From an uncultured Prevotella sp. (GTDB taxonomy: Bacteria; Bacteroidota; Bacteroidia; Bacteroidales; Bacteroidaceae): a stretch of DNA of 8,261 nucleotides. Both the position numbers and the translations under genes were made by a program. Below, piece by piece: positions 1 through 6,446 of the stretch (positions are counted from its first letter, which is position 1; each line of letters begins with the position of its first letter). The stretch spans positions 1 to 8,261 of the forward strand of contig CALZAP010000045.1 of the NCBI GenBank assembly GCA_945614335.1, read 5' to 3'. The notes under the pieces are model-generated. The model ran no database searches and was not told the origin of the DNA. It saw nothing but the letters and a program-made list of their open reading frames with translations.

Positions 1-354
1 GTCAGGCTCTTCGTTATCCGGCAAAGAGAGGTCTCCGATGTCTTTGTCGGCAAAGGTGTCGAGAAATCGTTTCTGTGACTTAACGAAGTTGAGAGCCTGG
101 TTCACGACGATTCTCGTGGCCCAGGCTCTCAAAGAGCCTTTCCCCTTATATGTAAAGCTGTCGATATTCTGAATGATGTTGACCATAGCGTCTTGCATAA
201 GGTCTTTCACATCATCTTCGTTGTTGACATATCTCGAACAAGTGGCAGCGAGCAGGCCTCCGTATTGGGCATAGAAGTGGCGCATCGCCCGGTTGTCGCC
301 CTTGCGAATGCCTTCTGCAATGTCTTCTTCGCTGTGTTGTCCGAATATGTTCAT
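1..354 (-). CDS. ECF-type RNA polymerase sigma factor, 3' part off the window
   Basis: The first 118 residues are visible and the frame is open to the left edge. Residues about 24-96 look like sigma-70 region 2: an acidic stretch DVKDLMQDAMVNI at 49-61, the usual place of the core-binding helix, then RAWATRIVVNQALNFVKSQK at about 77-96, which fits the regions 2.3/2.4 that melt and contact the -10 element. The short N-terminus (EEDIAEGIRKGDNRAMRHFY) is typical of ECF sigma factors of Bacteroidota. Region 4, which reads the -35 element, would lie beyond position 1, as would any anti-sigma gene. The ATG at 354-352 overlaps the TGA of the NigD-like gene as TGATG, and no clear ribosome binding site is seen, so it is probably made by translational coupling. 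Family assignment is secure; target promoters and inducing signal are unknown. Confidence 0.9.
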   Translation of the reverse strand, partial: MNIFGQHSEEDIAEGIRKGDNRAMRHFYAQYGGLLAATCSRYVNNEDDVKDLMQDAMVNIIQNIDSFTYKGKGSLRAWATRIVVNQALNFVKSQKRFLDTFADKDIGDLSLPDNEEPD

Positions 355-1070
355 CACTCGTTTCTCGGTATGTATTTAAATGTTTGTGACTTGTCGCCAG
401 AGAACGATTTCCATTTTATCTTTATGTCGCGTGGTGTTCGGTCGATGTCTTTTTCGAGGTCGAGATAGAACGATACCATGCCGTCGCCTGGGATGCCGCT
501 GATGATTCCGTTTGCATCGTGGTAGAACTGGAAAGTGGCGAGTCCGTCTTCGTCAGCTACTCTCACGAGGTTTACGTGGTGCTGGCTGCCTTGAGTCCAG
601 TTGGTGCGGAAGCGTATGTTCATATAACCGTCTTCAGCTAATGTCTCGAGCGGGCTTTTCACTATTTCCACAGGGTCGTTACCGTAGGCCTTGTTGTTCG
701 CCTCTACAGACTCAAGATTTGGGGCGAGCTGCATAGTGAGAATTGTGTCGATGCGTGTGACGGTGATGGAGTTGATCGCTGCTGCCAACGAGGGTTCTGA
801 GTCGAACTTGAAGTAGATGTATGCCCTGTATTCCTTTTTGTTGTCGTAAGGGAACTTCTTGATGTTCGAACAGGTGACTATACTTGAGTCGCTGAGCTGG
901 ATGAACCATTCGTGATTTCCAATGGCTGTGGGTTTCAGTGTAACCACACCATAGCTCGTGTCCGTATCGATGCAGAGGTAGTTGTCGTCGTCGTCGAGAC
1001 AAGACTGGAATGTGAGAGCTACTGTTGTGAGTGCCATCATGGCAAAGATGAATGTCTTTATTCTTTTCAT
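354..1070 (-). CDS. NigD-like lipoprotein
   Basis: A 238-residue predicted lipoprotein. Residues 1-23 form a signal peptide (MKRIKTFIF then a hydrophobic stretch) ending in FQSC with the lipidated Cys24. The mature start is C-LDDDDNY; an acidic run just after the cysteine resembles the lipoprotein export signal described in Bacteroides, so surface exposure is plausible (inference). About residues 30-110 fit the small N-terminal beta-barrel and about 115-238 the C-terminal beta-sandwich of the NigD family (NigD_N and NigD_C), named from the nigrescin bacteriocin locus of Prevotella nigrescens; their role is not firmly known. The size is typical of the family. It starts an operon with the ECF sigma factor, overlapping it by one base, and has its own strong ribosome binding site. 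Pairing with a sigma factor suggests an envelope stress or signalling role rather than bacteriocin immunity, but this is inference. Confidence 0.75.
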   Translation of the reverse strand: MKRIKTFIFAMMALTTVALTFQSCLDDDDNYLCIDTDTSYGVVTLKPTAIGNHEWFIQLSDSSIVTCSNIKKFPYDNKKEYRAYIYFKFDSEPSLAAAINSITVTRIDTILTMQLAPNLESVEANNKAYGNDPVEIVKSPLETLAEDGYMNIRFRTNWTQGSQHHVNLVRVADEDGLATFQFYHDANGIISGIPGDGMVSFYLDLEKDIDRTPRDIKIKWKSFSGDKSQTFKYIPRNE

Positions 1071-1076
1071 GTTTTT

Positions 1077-1082
1077 CTCCTT
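1077..1082 (-). promoter_or_regulatory. Ribosome binding site of the NigD-like gene
   Basis: AAGGAG on the minus strand, six bases before the ATG at 1070-1068, within an A-rich leader. It is the only clear Shine-Dalgarno sequence before a gene in this window; the upstream genes start 5 to 31 bases after the previous stop without one. Bacteroidota mostly do not depend on such sites, so its presence fits an independently initiated first gene of a unit. Confidence 0.6.
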
Positions 1083-1112
1083 TTGTTTTTATTGTTTACG
1101 TCTATTAAATGA

Positions 1113-1146
1113 CGAGAATAAAGGAATCTTGCATGAGAAGCACAAA
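1113..1146 (-). promoter_or_regulatory. Possible Bacteroidota promoter for the NigD-sigma unit
   Basis: The 120-base gap 1071-1190 is the only place in the window with room for a promoter. On the minus strand it holds TTTG (1146-1143) and, 22 bases on, TATTCTCG (1120-1113). The Bacteroides housekeeping consensus is TTTG, 19-21 bases, then TAnnTTTG. The -33-like box is exact, the -7-like box keeps TA and the final G but is otherwise weak, and the spacing is one base long. Immediately downstream lies an imperfect 16-base palindrome with arms CGTC/GACG (1099-1114), overlapping the -7-like box by two bases; it could be an operator or, since CGTC occurs in many ECF -10 elements, part of an ECF promoter. 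No strong terminator separates this unit from the operon upstream, so read-through is also likely. Confidence 0.25.
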
Positions 1147-1185
1147 AAAAATGTTAATTCACTCTCTCCCCTTGCAACATGTCTC

Positions 1186-1206
1186 ACTCCTCACTCCTCT
1201 CTCCTC
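1186..1206 (-). repeat. Three GAGGAGW heptamers at the end of the haem-propeller gene
   Basis: Reading the minus strand, three units of seven bases follow without gaps: GAGGAGA (1206-1200), GAGGAGT (1199-1193), GAGGAGT (1192-1186). They encode the last residues RREE and the TGA stop (1193-1191) of the gene that ends here. The unit is the G-rich version of the GAAGART heptamer at 2649-2704, so both fit the consensus GARGART. Three short purine-rich units could arise by chance, so the relation is suggestive only. Confidence 0.5.
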
Positions 1207-2657
1207 ACAAACCCCTCCTTCTTTGCTGTCTTTAACAACTGACGCACATCTGAGGCAGAGAAGGGAAGGGGGGCTGAGCCGAGTTCGGGTGCATTGAACG
1301 ACTTCAGGCAGTTGTCGTAGAAGTGTGGTGATTGCTGTGGGAGAACAAAAGGCTTGTGGGCCTTGCCTGAAGGGTCGATGTAGCAGAAGTATGGCTTGCC
1401 GTAGAGTCCGTCGTCGCGTTTGCTGGCGAAAACAAACCAGCGGCTGTTTGACGACCAACTGTGATAGGTGTCAGACATGTTACTGTTTACTATATTCAGA
1501 CTGTCTACCAGCATGTTCTGGAGGTTGAGCATCCGGAGGTCTGACTCACGATGCCATATAGGGAAGGTACCGTAGGCCTGGACAGTGTAGAGCAGATGTT
1601 TCCCGTCTGGCGAAACACGAGGATGGCAAACAGACGTTCCTGCTGCTTTAAGTGTGTCTACCTTTGTGCCAAACGATGATGTCTTAGCGTCGAAACTGAT
1701 GCGGCAAAGGCTGTATTGCAGGCTTTTGATAGCTGTCTCAGCGTCGGGTATTGTTGATGATTTCAAGAATGGATTCCTTGCTGTACAGAAGTAGATGTCG
1801 TGTCCGTCGGGAGAAAACGTCGGGAAGGTTTCAAGGGAGGACGAGTCGCTCAACTCTGGGCATGAGATAATGGTATGGTCAATGAGATCAGCCACATACA
1901 CGTCTGACTCCGTGTCGAACACCTCAAGGCGCTTGCTGCCCGCAGCATGGAATGCGGGAATTATCTTGTTTGCGGAGAACACGATGTGTCTGCCGTCGGG
2001 ATGGAAAGAGAAATATACGCTTCCTGACGACATTTCCTTGCTCTTGATGTCGAGAAGCGAAAGCTTACCGTTGCGGTTAAGCACAGCGCCGCCACCCTCG
2101 CCACGCACGTACATCATCGAGAGGTTTGGGTCGTGATGGCTGTAGGTATGGCAGTTCATACACCGGTTTCCCACATGCTCGTAGTCGCAGAAGTTCGTGG
2201 TGGAAAAGTCTTCCACACAGCGCTGTTGCAGCTGTAGGTTGTTGAACACCTCGTAGTCTGGTTCTATGAGGCGGTATGTGAGGTATGGGTCGATGCTGTC
2301 GGGTACAATAGTCCATTTGAAAGGCCTATACTCTAACCATTCATTCTGTTGTCCCACGTGAACGTTTACCGTAACAGTCTTTCCGCAGTGTCGTCTGAGC
2401 ATTTCGTGCCATTCGTCGAGGTTGAATGTCACTCCGTTGCCGCTGTTGTCTGCCATTAGTTCTCCTTCCACATACACCCTCACGTCTTTGGCAAGGTCGT
2501 TGCGTACGAGGAAGTTCATTGGGGCTATGTTCACGGGTATTGTCACGTTGGCATAGTCCGGGTAGATGGGGGCGTCGCAGTCTACTGCCACCTCCACCCT
2601 GTTGTCGCAAGCTGTGAGCAGCATCAAAGCTGCTATGATATTAAATAGATTCTTCAT
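1191..2657 (-). CDS. TolB-like propeller lipoprotein with one haem c motif (copy 1)
   Basis: A 488-residue lipoprotein: signal peptide with lipobox LLTAC, lipidated Cys17, so envelope-anchored. Residues about 31-49 hold PDYANVTIPVNIAPMNF, nearly identical in copy 2 and a hallmark of this Bacteroidota family, inside an N-terminal beta-rich domain (about 20-120). One haem c motif CMNCH lies at 166-170. The rest resembles a PD40/TolB-like beta-propeller, with blade motifs FHPDGRHIVFSAN (218-230), FSPDGHDIYFCTA (281-293), RVSPDGKHLLYTV (347-359), WSSNSRWFVFASKRDDGLYG (401-420), and the family motif IWHRESDL (367-374). Homologues are often labelled cytochrome c binding or biosynthesis proteins without proof. 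Tyr183 stands 13 residues after the haem His where copy 2 has His188. The start at 2657 is firm, because an in-frame TGA lies at 2663-2661. It follows its membrane partner by 31 bases, filled by heptamer repeats. Electron transfer or redox sensing is inferred. Confidence 0.8.
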   Translation of the reverse strand: MKNLFNIIAALMLLTACDNRVEVAVDCDAPIYPDYANVTIPVNIAPMNFLVRNDLAKDVRVYVEGELMADNSGNGVTFNLDEWHEMLRRHCGKTVTVNVHVGQQNEWLEYRPFKWTIVPDSIDPYLTYRLIEPDYEVFNNLQLQQRCVEDFSTTNFCDYEHVGNRCMNCHTYSHHDPNLSMMYVRGEGGGAVLNRNGKLSLLDIKSKEMSSGSVYFSFHPDGRHIVFSANKIIPAFHAAGSKRLEVFDTESDVYVADLIDHTIISCPELSDSSSLETFPTFSPDGHDIYFCTARNPFLKSSTIPDAETAIKSLQYSLCRISFDAKTSSFGTKVDTLKAAGTSVCHPRVSPDGKHLLYTVQAYGTFPIWHRESDLRMLNLQNMLVDSLNIVNSNMSDTYHSWSSNSRWFVFASKRDDGLYGKPYFCYIDPSGKAHKPFVLPQQSPHFYDNCLKSFNAPELGSAPLPFSASDVRQLLKTAKKEGFVRREE

Positions 2658-2704
2658 TCTTCACTCTTCATTCTTCATTCTTCATTCTTCATTCTTCACT
2701 CTTC
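2649..2704 (-). repeat. Eight tandem GAAGART heptamers joining two genes
   Basis: Eight seven-base units without interruption, minus strand: GAAGAGT, four GAAGAAT, GAAGAGT, two GAAGAAT. The array covers the last codons and TGA stop (2691-2689) of the membrane protein gene, the whole 31-base gap, and the ATG AAG AAT start of the next gene (2657). Each junction between units makes an ATG and a TGA, so the array holds tiny reading frames such as ATG AAG AAT GAA GAG TGA. Gain or loss of a unit in the middle would leave both proteins intact and only change their spacing in steps of seven bases. Similar GAAGAATGAAGA tracts, to my recollection, occur between genes in other Prevotella and Bacteroides genomes. 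Confidence 0.9.
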
Positions 2705-4098
2705 ATTTTATACAGTTCCCTGTACATCGGCTCTGTTGGTTGCCCGTATTGTGGGATGTAGTATTTGTTGATGTCGTTTATGAACATATCCCTTGCACCT
2801 ACTAAAAAGTCGGTGCAGAGGAGGTAGTCGAGGGCCATGCGGTTACGAGGGTTTGACTTGAGGAGGTTTTCGAGTATGTCACGGCAGTTGGTGCCTATCC
2901 GAATCGTGTCGTCCTTAATCGCAAATTGCTTCAGGTCGGCTAATTTAGGATTGAGTCTGCCCGGACGGTTTGCTGTAGCCCATTTCCTGTATGCAATGGT
3001 CTTGTCGAGCAGACGGAGGTATTTCATGGCGGCAGGATGGTCGCCCGCCACGAGGTTGGCTTCTGCAAGCCGCTTTATCATCCTTACGTTGCGGTTGTTG
3101 TGGGAGAACACACACGAGAGTAATGCCTCGCGCTCAGCAAGTGTCATGTCGCCGAGAGCGAAATACAGTTCGCCTACCATCTTTATCTCAATATTTGTGG
3201 ACTTTGGCCCTATCTGATACAGGGTGCCGAGATTGACGGGGTTGACGCTACGTAGTGTGTTTGGCAGCTCTCCGCGTTTTGCCATCACGAGATAGTAGTA
3301 GAACGATGCCTCCTCTGTGGGTTTCTGCATGCTCTTCACCTTTTCAACAAGCTCGTCGTAGCGTCCGAAATTATAGAGGTTTTCTATTTCGAGATAGTCT
3401 TCAAGGTCTTGTCGCGGACGACTGAAAGAACCTACTCCCGGATATGTGTCGGTGAGACAAACTAACACAATGCCTGCTATAATGAATATAAAAGCCTGTA
3501 TCACAGAATGGCATCTGTTACCTGCTTTTCTTATTGACAGCATAATATCCGAGATGGTGACGAGCGCGATGAAAGCAACGACACCAAAACTGAACATCCA
3601 AAGACAGGTAATGCCTAATACGGCCATGGAGACGATGCGGAAACTTACTGATCGGTTAATGACAAGTCCATGGATGAGGAAAACGAGGATGCCGCCCTGT
3701 ACACACATCATCGAGGAGAGACGAAAGTCGTGGTTGAGGTTGAAGGAAGTCTCCACAACCATTAAGCAAACAGATATTGCCAATGCCGCCCAGCGATTGA
3801 CCCGTGAAAGGCGAAGGGAGGCAAAAGTGGTAAGGCCGAGCAATAGCATGAGGACAGCGAGGATGGCTGACCCAGCATACATATAGTAGAAAAACTGAGT
3901 GATGTAATCGCCTGCAAGACATGCCGCCCATGCCGGTTTGTCGAAGTATGTGGATAGATAGTCAGCCGACAGAAGAAACAACTGGTTTTGCTCCTTGTAG
4001 TAGAAGGAGTATTGATAGTAGAACTGGAAGAAAGCCCAGATTTGAATAGTCACGAGGACTATTATGAATGGAATGAATCTCTGTAATTTCGCGTTCAT
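2689..4098 (-). CDS. DUF6057-like polytopic membrane protein with TPR-like tail (copy 1)
   Basis: A 469-residue protein in two halves. Residues 1-220 are membrane-embedded, with likely helices at about 9-29, 66-90, 103-118, 131-147, 155-182 and 199-217, and an aromatic-rich segment (FYYQYSFYYKEQNQLFLLS, 26-44) after the first. Residues about 230-469 are soluble and helical, with pairs resembling TPR units, including IKRLAEANLVAGDHPAAMKY (341-360) followed by DKTIAYRKWA (365-374). That region matches RVFKRLAETNLINGQYKAAE in copy 2, so the two are paralogues. I recognise the family as DUF6057, of unknown function, mainly from its architecture and its pairing with haem-propeller lipoproteins. 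It is about 87 residues shorter than copy 2, chiefly in the membrane half. The start is 12 bases after the stop of the FimB-like gene. It could scaffold or receive signal or electrons from the lipoprotein encoded next; this is inference. Confidence 0.7.
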   Translation of the reverse strand: MNAKLQRFIPFIIVLVTIQIWAFFQFYYQYSFYYKEQNQLFLLSADYLSTYFDKPAWAACLAGDYITQFFYYMYAGSAILAVLMLLLGLTTFASLRLSRVNRWAALAISVCLMVVETSFNLNHDFRLSSMMCVQGGILVFLIHGLVINRSVSFRIVSMAVLGITCLWMFSFGVVAFIALVTISDIMLSIRKAGNRCHSVIQAFIFIIAGIVLVCLTDTYPGVGSFSRPRQDLEDYLEIENLYNFGRYDELVEKVKSMQKPTEEASFYYYLVMAKRGELPNTLRSVNPVNLGTLYQIGPKSTNIEIKMVGELYFALGDMTLAEREALLSCVFSHNNRNVRMIKRLAEANLVAGDHPAAMKYLRLLDKTIAYRKWATANRPGRLNPKLADLKQFAIKDDTIRIGTNCRDILENLLKSNPRNRMALDYLLCTDFLVGARDMFINDINKYYIPQYGQPTEPMYRELYKMKSEE

Positions 4099-4110
4099 AA
4101 GCTAAAGATG

Positions 4111-4965
4111 TTAGTATGGAATATAGTCTCTGACTCCTTTCCATTTGTCATCGGCAGTGATCGAGATGTCCACCTGCTGGTTGTTGCCGCCTTCAGCGCC
4201 GTCAAACAACGACAGGGAGCATCGTGTGATGAAACCCGTCTCGACACCAACGTCGGTCAATACGCGTTCGGCTATCACATTGTCGGCATCGTCAAGTGCC
4301 GATATGGTGATTTTCAGTTTGTCGTCGCCAGTGTTGTGTGGGAATGTGAATATCTCGTATGTCTTTTTGGAAGGATTGGCATCGCGGTATTCCGTTTGCC
4401 TGCTGTTCACGCTTCCCGCCTTTGTCGTTGCGTCAAAGCTTGACGAGCCTCCGGTGTAGTAAAACTTCAGTCGCGACACTTCTGCGGGTATATCGTCGGT
4501 AATGTTAAGCTGGAACATCGCCACGTTTCTCACCGCCTCGGCGTTTATGGTGAGTGGTTCTTCTCCTATTTCAATTTCCTCACTGTAGACAAACGTGTCG
4601 CTCACCTTTCCCGAGAAGCTGATTTTCTGGATGTCTGTAGTAGTGGCGTTGGCGGAGGTGGAATGCCCCACTACGAGCAGCGTGTAGGTGCCCGGGAGTA
4701 TTTTCACTGCAATGCTTCCAAAACCATTGTTGTCCGCCGACTGCGATATTGACTTCACTCGTTCACCGTTGTTATACAGTGCAAAGCTGATTTTCGAACA
4801 CAGCTCGCTCAGTGGCTTCTGTGCTCTCGACACAGGCGATTTGCCAGAAATCGAGGTGTTGACAAAGAGGTTCGCGTCTTGCTCGAACGACTTGCTGTCT
4901 AAAGGATATTTCTCGCAGGAGATAAGTGACAGCATAAACAAAATGGCAAATAAGACTTTCTTCAT
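4111..4965 (-). CDS. FimB/Mfa2-like lipoprotein
   Basis: A 284-residue lipoprotein with signal peptide MKKVLFAILFMLSLISC and lipidated Cys17. The mature protein is beta-rich with two likely sandwich domains: the first about 30-145 with ILPGTYTLLVVGHSTSA (89-105), the second about 145-255 starting with RNVAMFQLNITDDIPAEVSR (146-165). A PGTYTL-type strand in the first domain and R-x-VAxFxL opening the second are the pattern of the FimB/Mfa2 fimbrial anchor and fimbrillin-like families of Bacteroidota, and the length of about 300 residues fits Mfa2-type anchors. The remaining genes of a fimbrial locus (major and tip subunits) are not here. It sits between the two module copies, 5 bases after the haem-propeller gene and 12 before the membrane protein, so it may be an accessory subunit of the same complex rather than part of a pilus. 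The function is unproven and other beta-sandwich lipoprotein families are possible. Confidence 0.5.
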   Translation of the reverse strand: MKKVLFAILFMLSLISCEKYPLDSKSFEQDANLFVNTSISGKSPVSRAQKPLSELCSKISFALYNNGERVKSISQSADNNGFGSIAVKILPGTYTLLVVGHSTSANATTTDIQKISFSGKVSDTFVYSEEIEIGEEPLTINAEAVRNVAMFQLNITDDIPAEVSRLKFYYTGGSSSFDATTKAGSVNSRQTEYRDANPSKKTYEIFTFPHNTGDDKLKITISALDDADNVIAERVLTDVGVETGFITRCSLSLFDGAEGGNNQQVDISITADDKWKGVRDYIPY

Positions 4966-4970
4966 GGCTG

Positions 4971-6434
4971 TTATCTTACTTTTGTTTCTGTTCTTTTATC
5001 AGATAGAATTGAGGCACCCACCTTCCTGCTGTCTATTTCAACAGGGGCTGACGTGAAGTCGGGCGTGTTGAAAGAGTATATCGACGAGGTGTAGTAGTCC
5101 AATGGATTTTTTTGCGGCAGGAGGAATGCCTTGGTGGCCTGACCTTTTTCGTCTATGCATGAGAGATAGAGATGGGAATAAAGACCGTCGATGCGTCGGC
5201 TGGTGAACACAAACCAGTGTGAGCCGATGCTCCAGTTGTGGAAACTGTCGGCATCGCGGCTGTTTGCCTCCTTCAACGGCCATGACTTCATGGTGTTGAG
5301 GTCGAGAAGGTAGAGGTCGCTCTCCTTGTGCCAGATGGAGAAATAGCCATAGTCCATCTTGGTGAACATAAGGTATCGGCCGTCGTATGATGGTCGTGGC
5401 CAGGTGACGCTCTTACCCTCGCTCACGGCATTGTATATGGTGTCTGCCTTTTGGCCATAACGACCGGTGGCAGGGTCGAAGGCTATGCGGCAGAGGTTGT
5501 ATTTCTGATCCTTAAAGTGGAGCGGATAGTCTTGTTGTAGGGAGGTGATGTAGTACAGGGTGCGTCCGTCAGCCGAGAACACCGGCGAGTTTTCGGAATA
5601 CTGCTTTGTGGAAAGCAGCGTGTCTACAATCAGTTCGTGTTTCTCTACATCATAGACGAAGACATCGGATGACAGGTCAAACACTTCCACCCTCTCGTCC
5701 TTCACCATGTGGAATCCTTGGCGTGTCATGTTTGTGGAGAAGGCGCAGTACTTGCCCGATGGATGCCAATAAGGATATACCATGGAGCCTTTTATTGAGT
5801 CGTTTTTGGCTTTTAGTATCTCTGTATTCCCGCCTGTCTTGAAGAGAGTGCCGCCATGGTCGCCACGAATGTGGAACACATAGCTGTCGGGATTTGTCTT
5901 GCAGGAAGTGTGGCAGTTTACGCACATTCCCGGCACCTGTGTGTTTTCTATTAGAGCCCTCTCGTCAAAGTTGTCGAGCCGTCGCTCATAGAGTCCCATC
6001 TTGCTGTATACCTCGTAGCCGGGAGCTATCCGTCGGTAGGTAAGGGCATAGTCGGGCATGTCGTATTGGCTCACGGTCATGCAGAAGTCGTTGTATCTCG
6101 CCCATTGCCCGTCTTTTTTCGCGCATACGCTGAATGTCAGTTTCCCGCCCTTGTTCTGTGAAACAAGAGAGTGCCATTCGTCGATGTCGAAGTCGGCATA
6201 GTCGCCTTGGACATGTATCTCCCCGCCTTTGCTTCCACTTACGGTGACATCGACTTTTTCTACACTCCCGTCAATGCAGAAGTTCATGGGGGCTATGTTT
6301 ACGGGTATGGTCACTCCGATGTAGTCGGGGAATATCTTTGGCATACGGTTCTGTCTTACGGCATTGTCTACAGATTCGGTGCATGCCGAGAACAGCATCA
6401 TAGCTGATATGAGAATTAAAGATATATGTTTCAT
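4971..6434 (-). CDS. TolB-like propeller lipoprotein with one haem c motif (copy 2)
   Basis: A 487-residue lipoprotein paralogous along its length to the protein of 1191-2657. Lipobox LFSAC with Cys18; N-terminal hallmark PDYIGVTIPVNIAPMNF (36-52); haem c motif CVNCH (171-175); then a PD40/TolB-like propeller with YWHPSGKYCAFSTN (222-235), FSADGRTLYYITS (286-298), PSYDGRYLMFTKM (348-360) and WSIGSHWFVFTSRRIDGLYS (401-420). The motif IWHKESDLYLLDL (367-379) is conserved as well. After the haem motif the sequence SYVFHIRGDHGG places His188 13 residues beyond the haem His175; this could be the second axial ligand (inference). Haem attachment would need export by Sec and the periplasmic cytochrome c maturation system. 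The ATG is 12 bases after the stop of its membrane partner, with no Shine-Dalgarno, which suggests coupled translation. It ends SFNTPDF...KVR, closely resembling the truncated third copy at the right edge. Confidence 0.82.
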   Translation of the reverse strand: MKHISLILISAMMLFSACTESVDNAVRQNRMPKIFPDYIGVTIPVNIAPMNFCIDGSVEKVDVTVSGSKGGEIHVQGDYADFDIDEWHSLVSQNKGGKLTFSVCAKKDGQWARYNDFCMTVSQYDMPDYALTYRRIAPGYEVYSKMGLYERRLDNFDERALIENTQVPGMCVNCHTSCKTNPDSYVFHIRGDHGGTLFKTGGNTEILKAKNDSIKGSMVYPYWHPSGKYCAFSTNMTRQGFHMVKDERVEVFDLSSDVFVYDVEKHELIVDTLLSTKQYSENSPVFSADGRTLYYITSLQQDYPLHFKDQKYNLCRIAFDPATGRYGQKADTIYNAVSEGKSVTWPRPSYDGRYLMFTKMDYGYFSIWHKESDLYLLDLNTMKSWPLKEANSRDADSFHNWSIGSHWFVFTSRRIDGLYSHLYLSCIDEKGQATKAFLLPQKNPLDYYTSSIYSFNTPDFTSAPVEIDSRKVGASILSDKRTETKVR

Positions 6435-6446
6435 GTCTGATAATTG

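Noticed and set aside
354..1070. Bacteriocin immunity function for the NigD-like gene
   Set aside because: The family name comes from a bacteriocin locus, but no bacteriocin, peptidase or export genes are here, and the neighbour is a sigma factor.
1144..1180. Possible terminator after the haem-propeller gene: ATGTT/AACAT followed by eight T on the minus strand
   Set aside because: The stem is only five mostly A-T pairs around a loop of about 20 bases, too weak to call a terminator; read-through into the NigD unit cannot be excluded.
2657..2678. Upstream in-frame ATG at 2678 as the start of the haem-propeller gene
   Set aside because: That frame meets TGA at 2663-2661, so the start must be at 2657, which also gives a good lipoprotein signal peptide.
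2649..2704. CRISPR-like array
   Set aside because: Units are seven bases, directly abutting, with no spacers; it is a simple tandem repeat.
3446..3886. Plus-strand reading frame of 146 codons opposite the membrane protein gene, and other plus-strand frames across the window
   Set aside because: They lie antisense to genes with clear family features and coupled spacing, and their translations show no recognisable domain, signal peptide or start context.
2689..4098. Frameshift or truncation as the cause of the shorter membrane protein copy
   Set aside because: The frame is uninterrupted, has a good first helix at its start and keeps the conserved tail, so the length difference looks like natural divergence.
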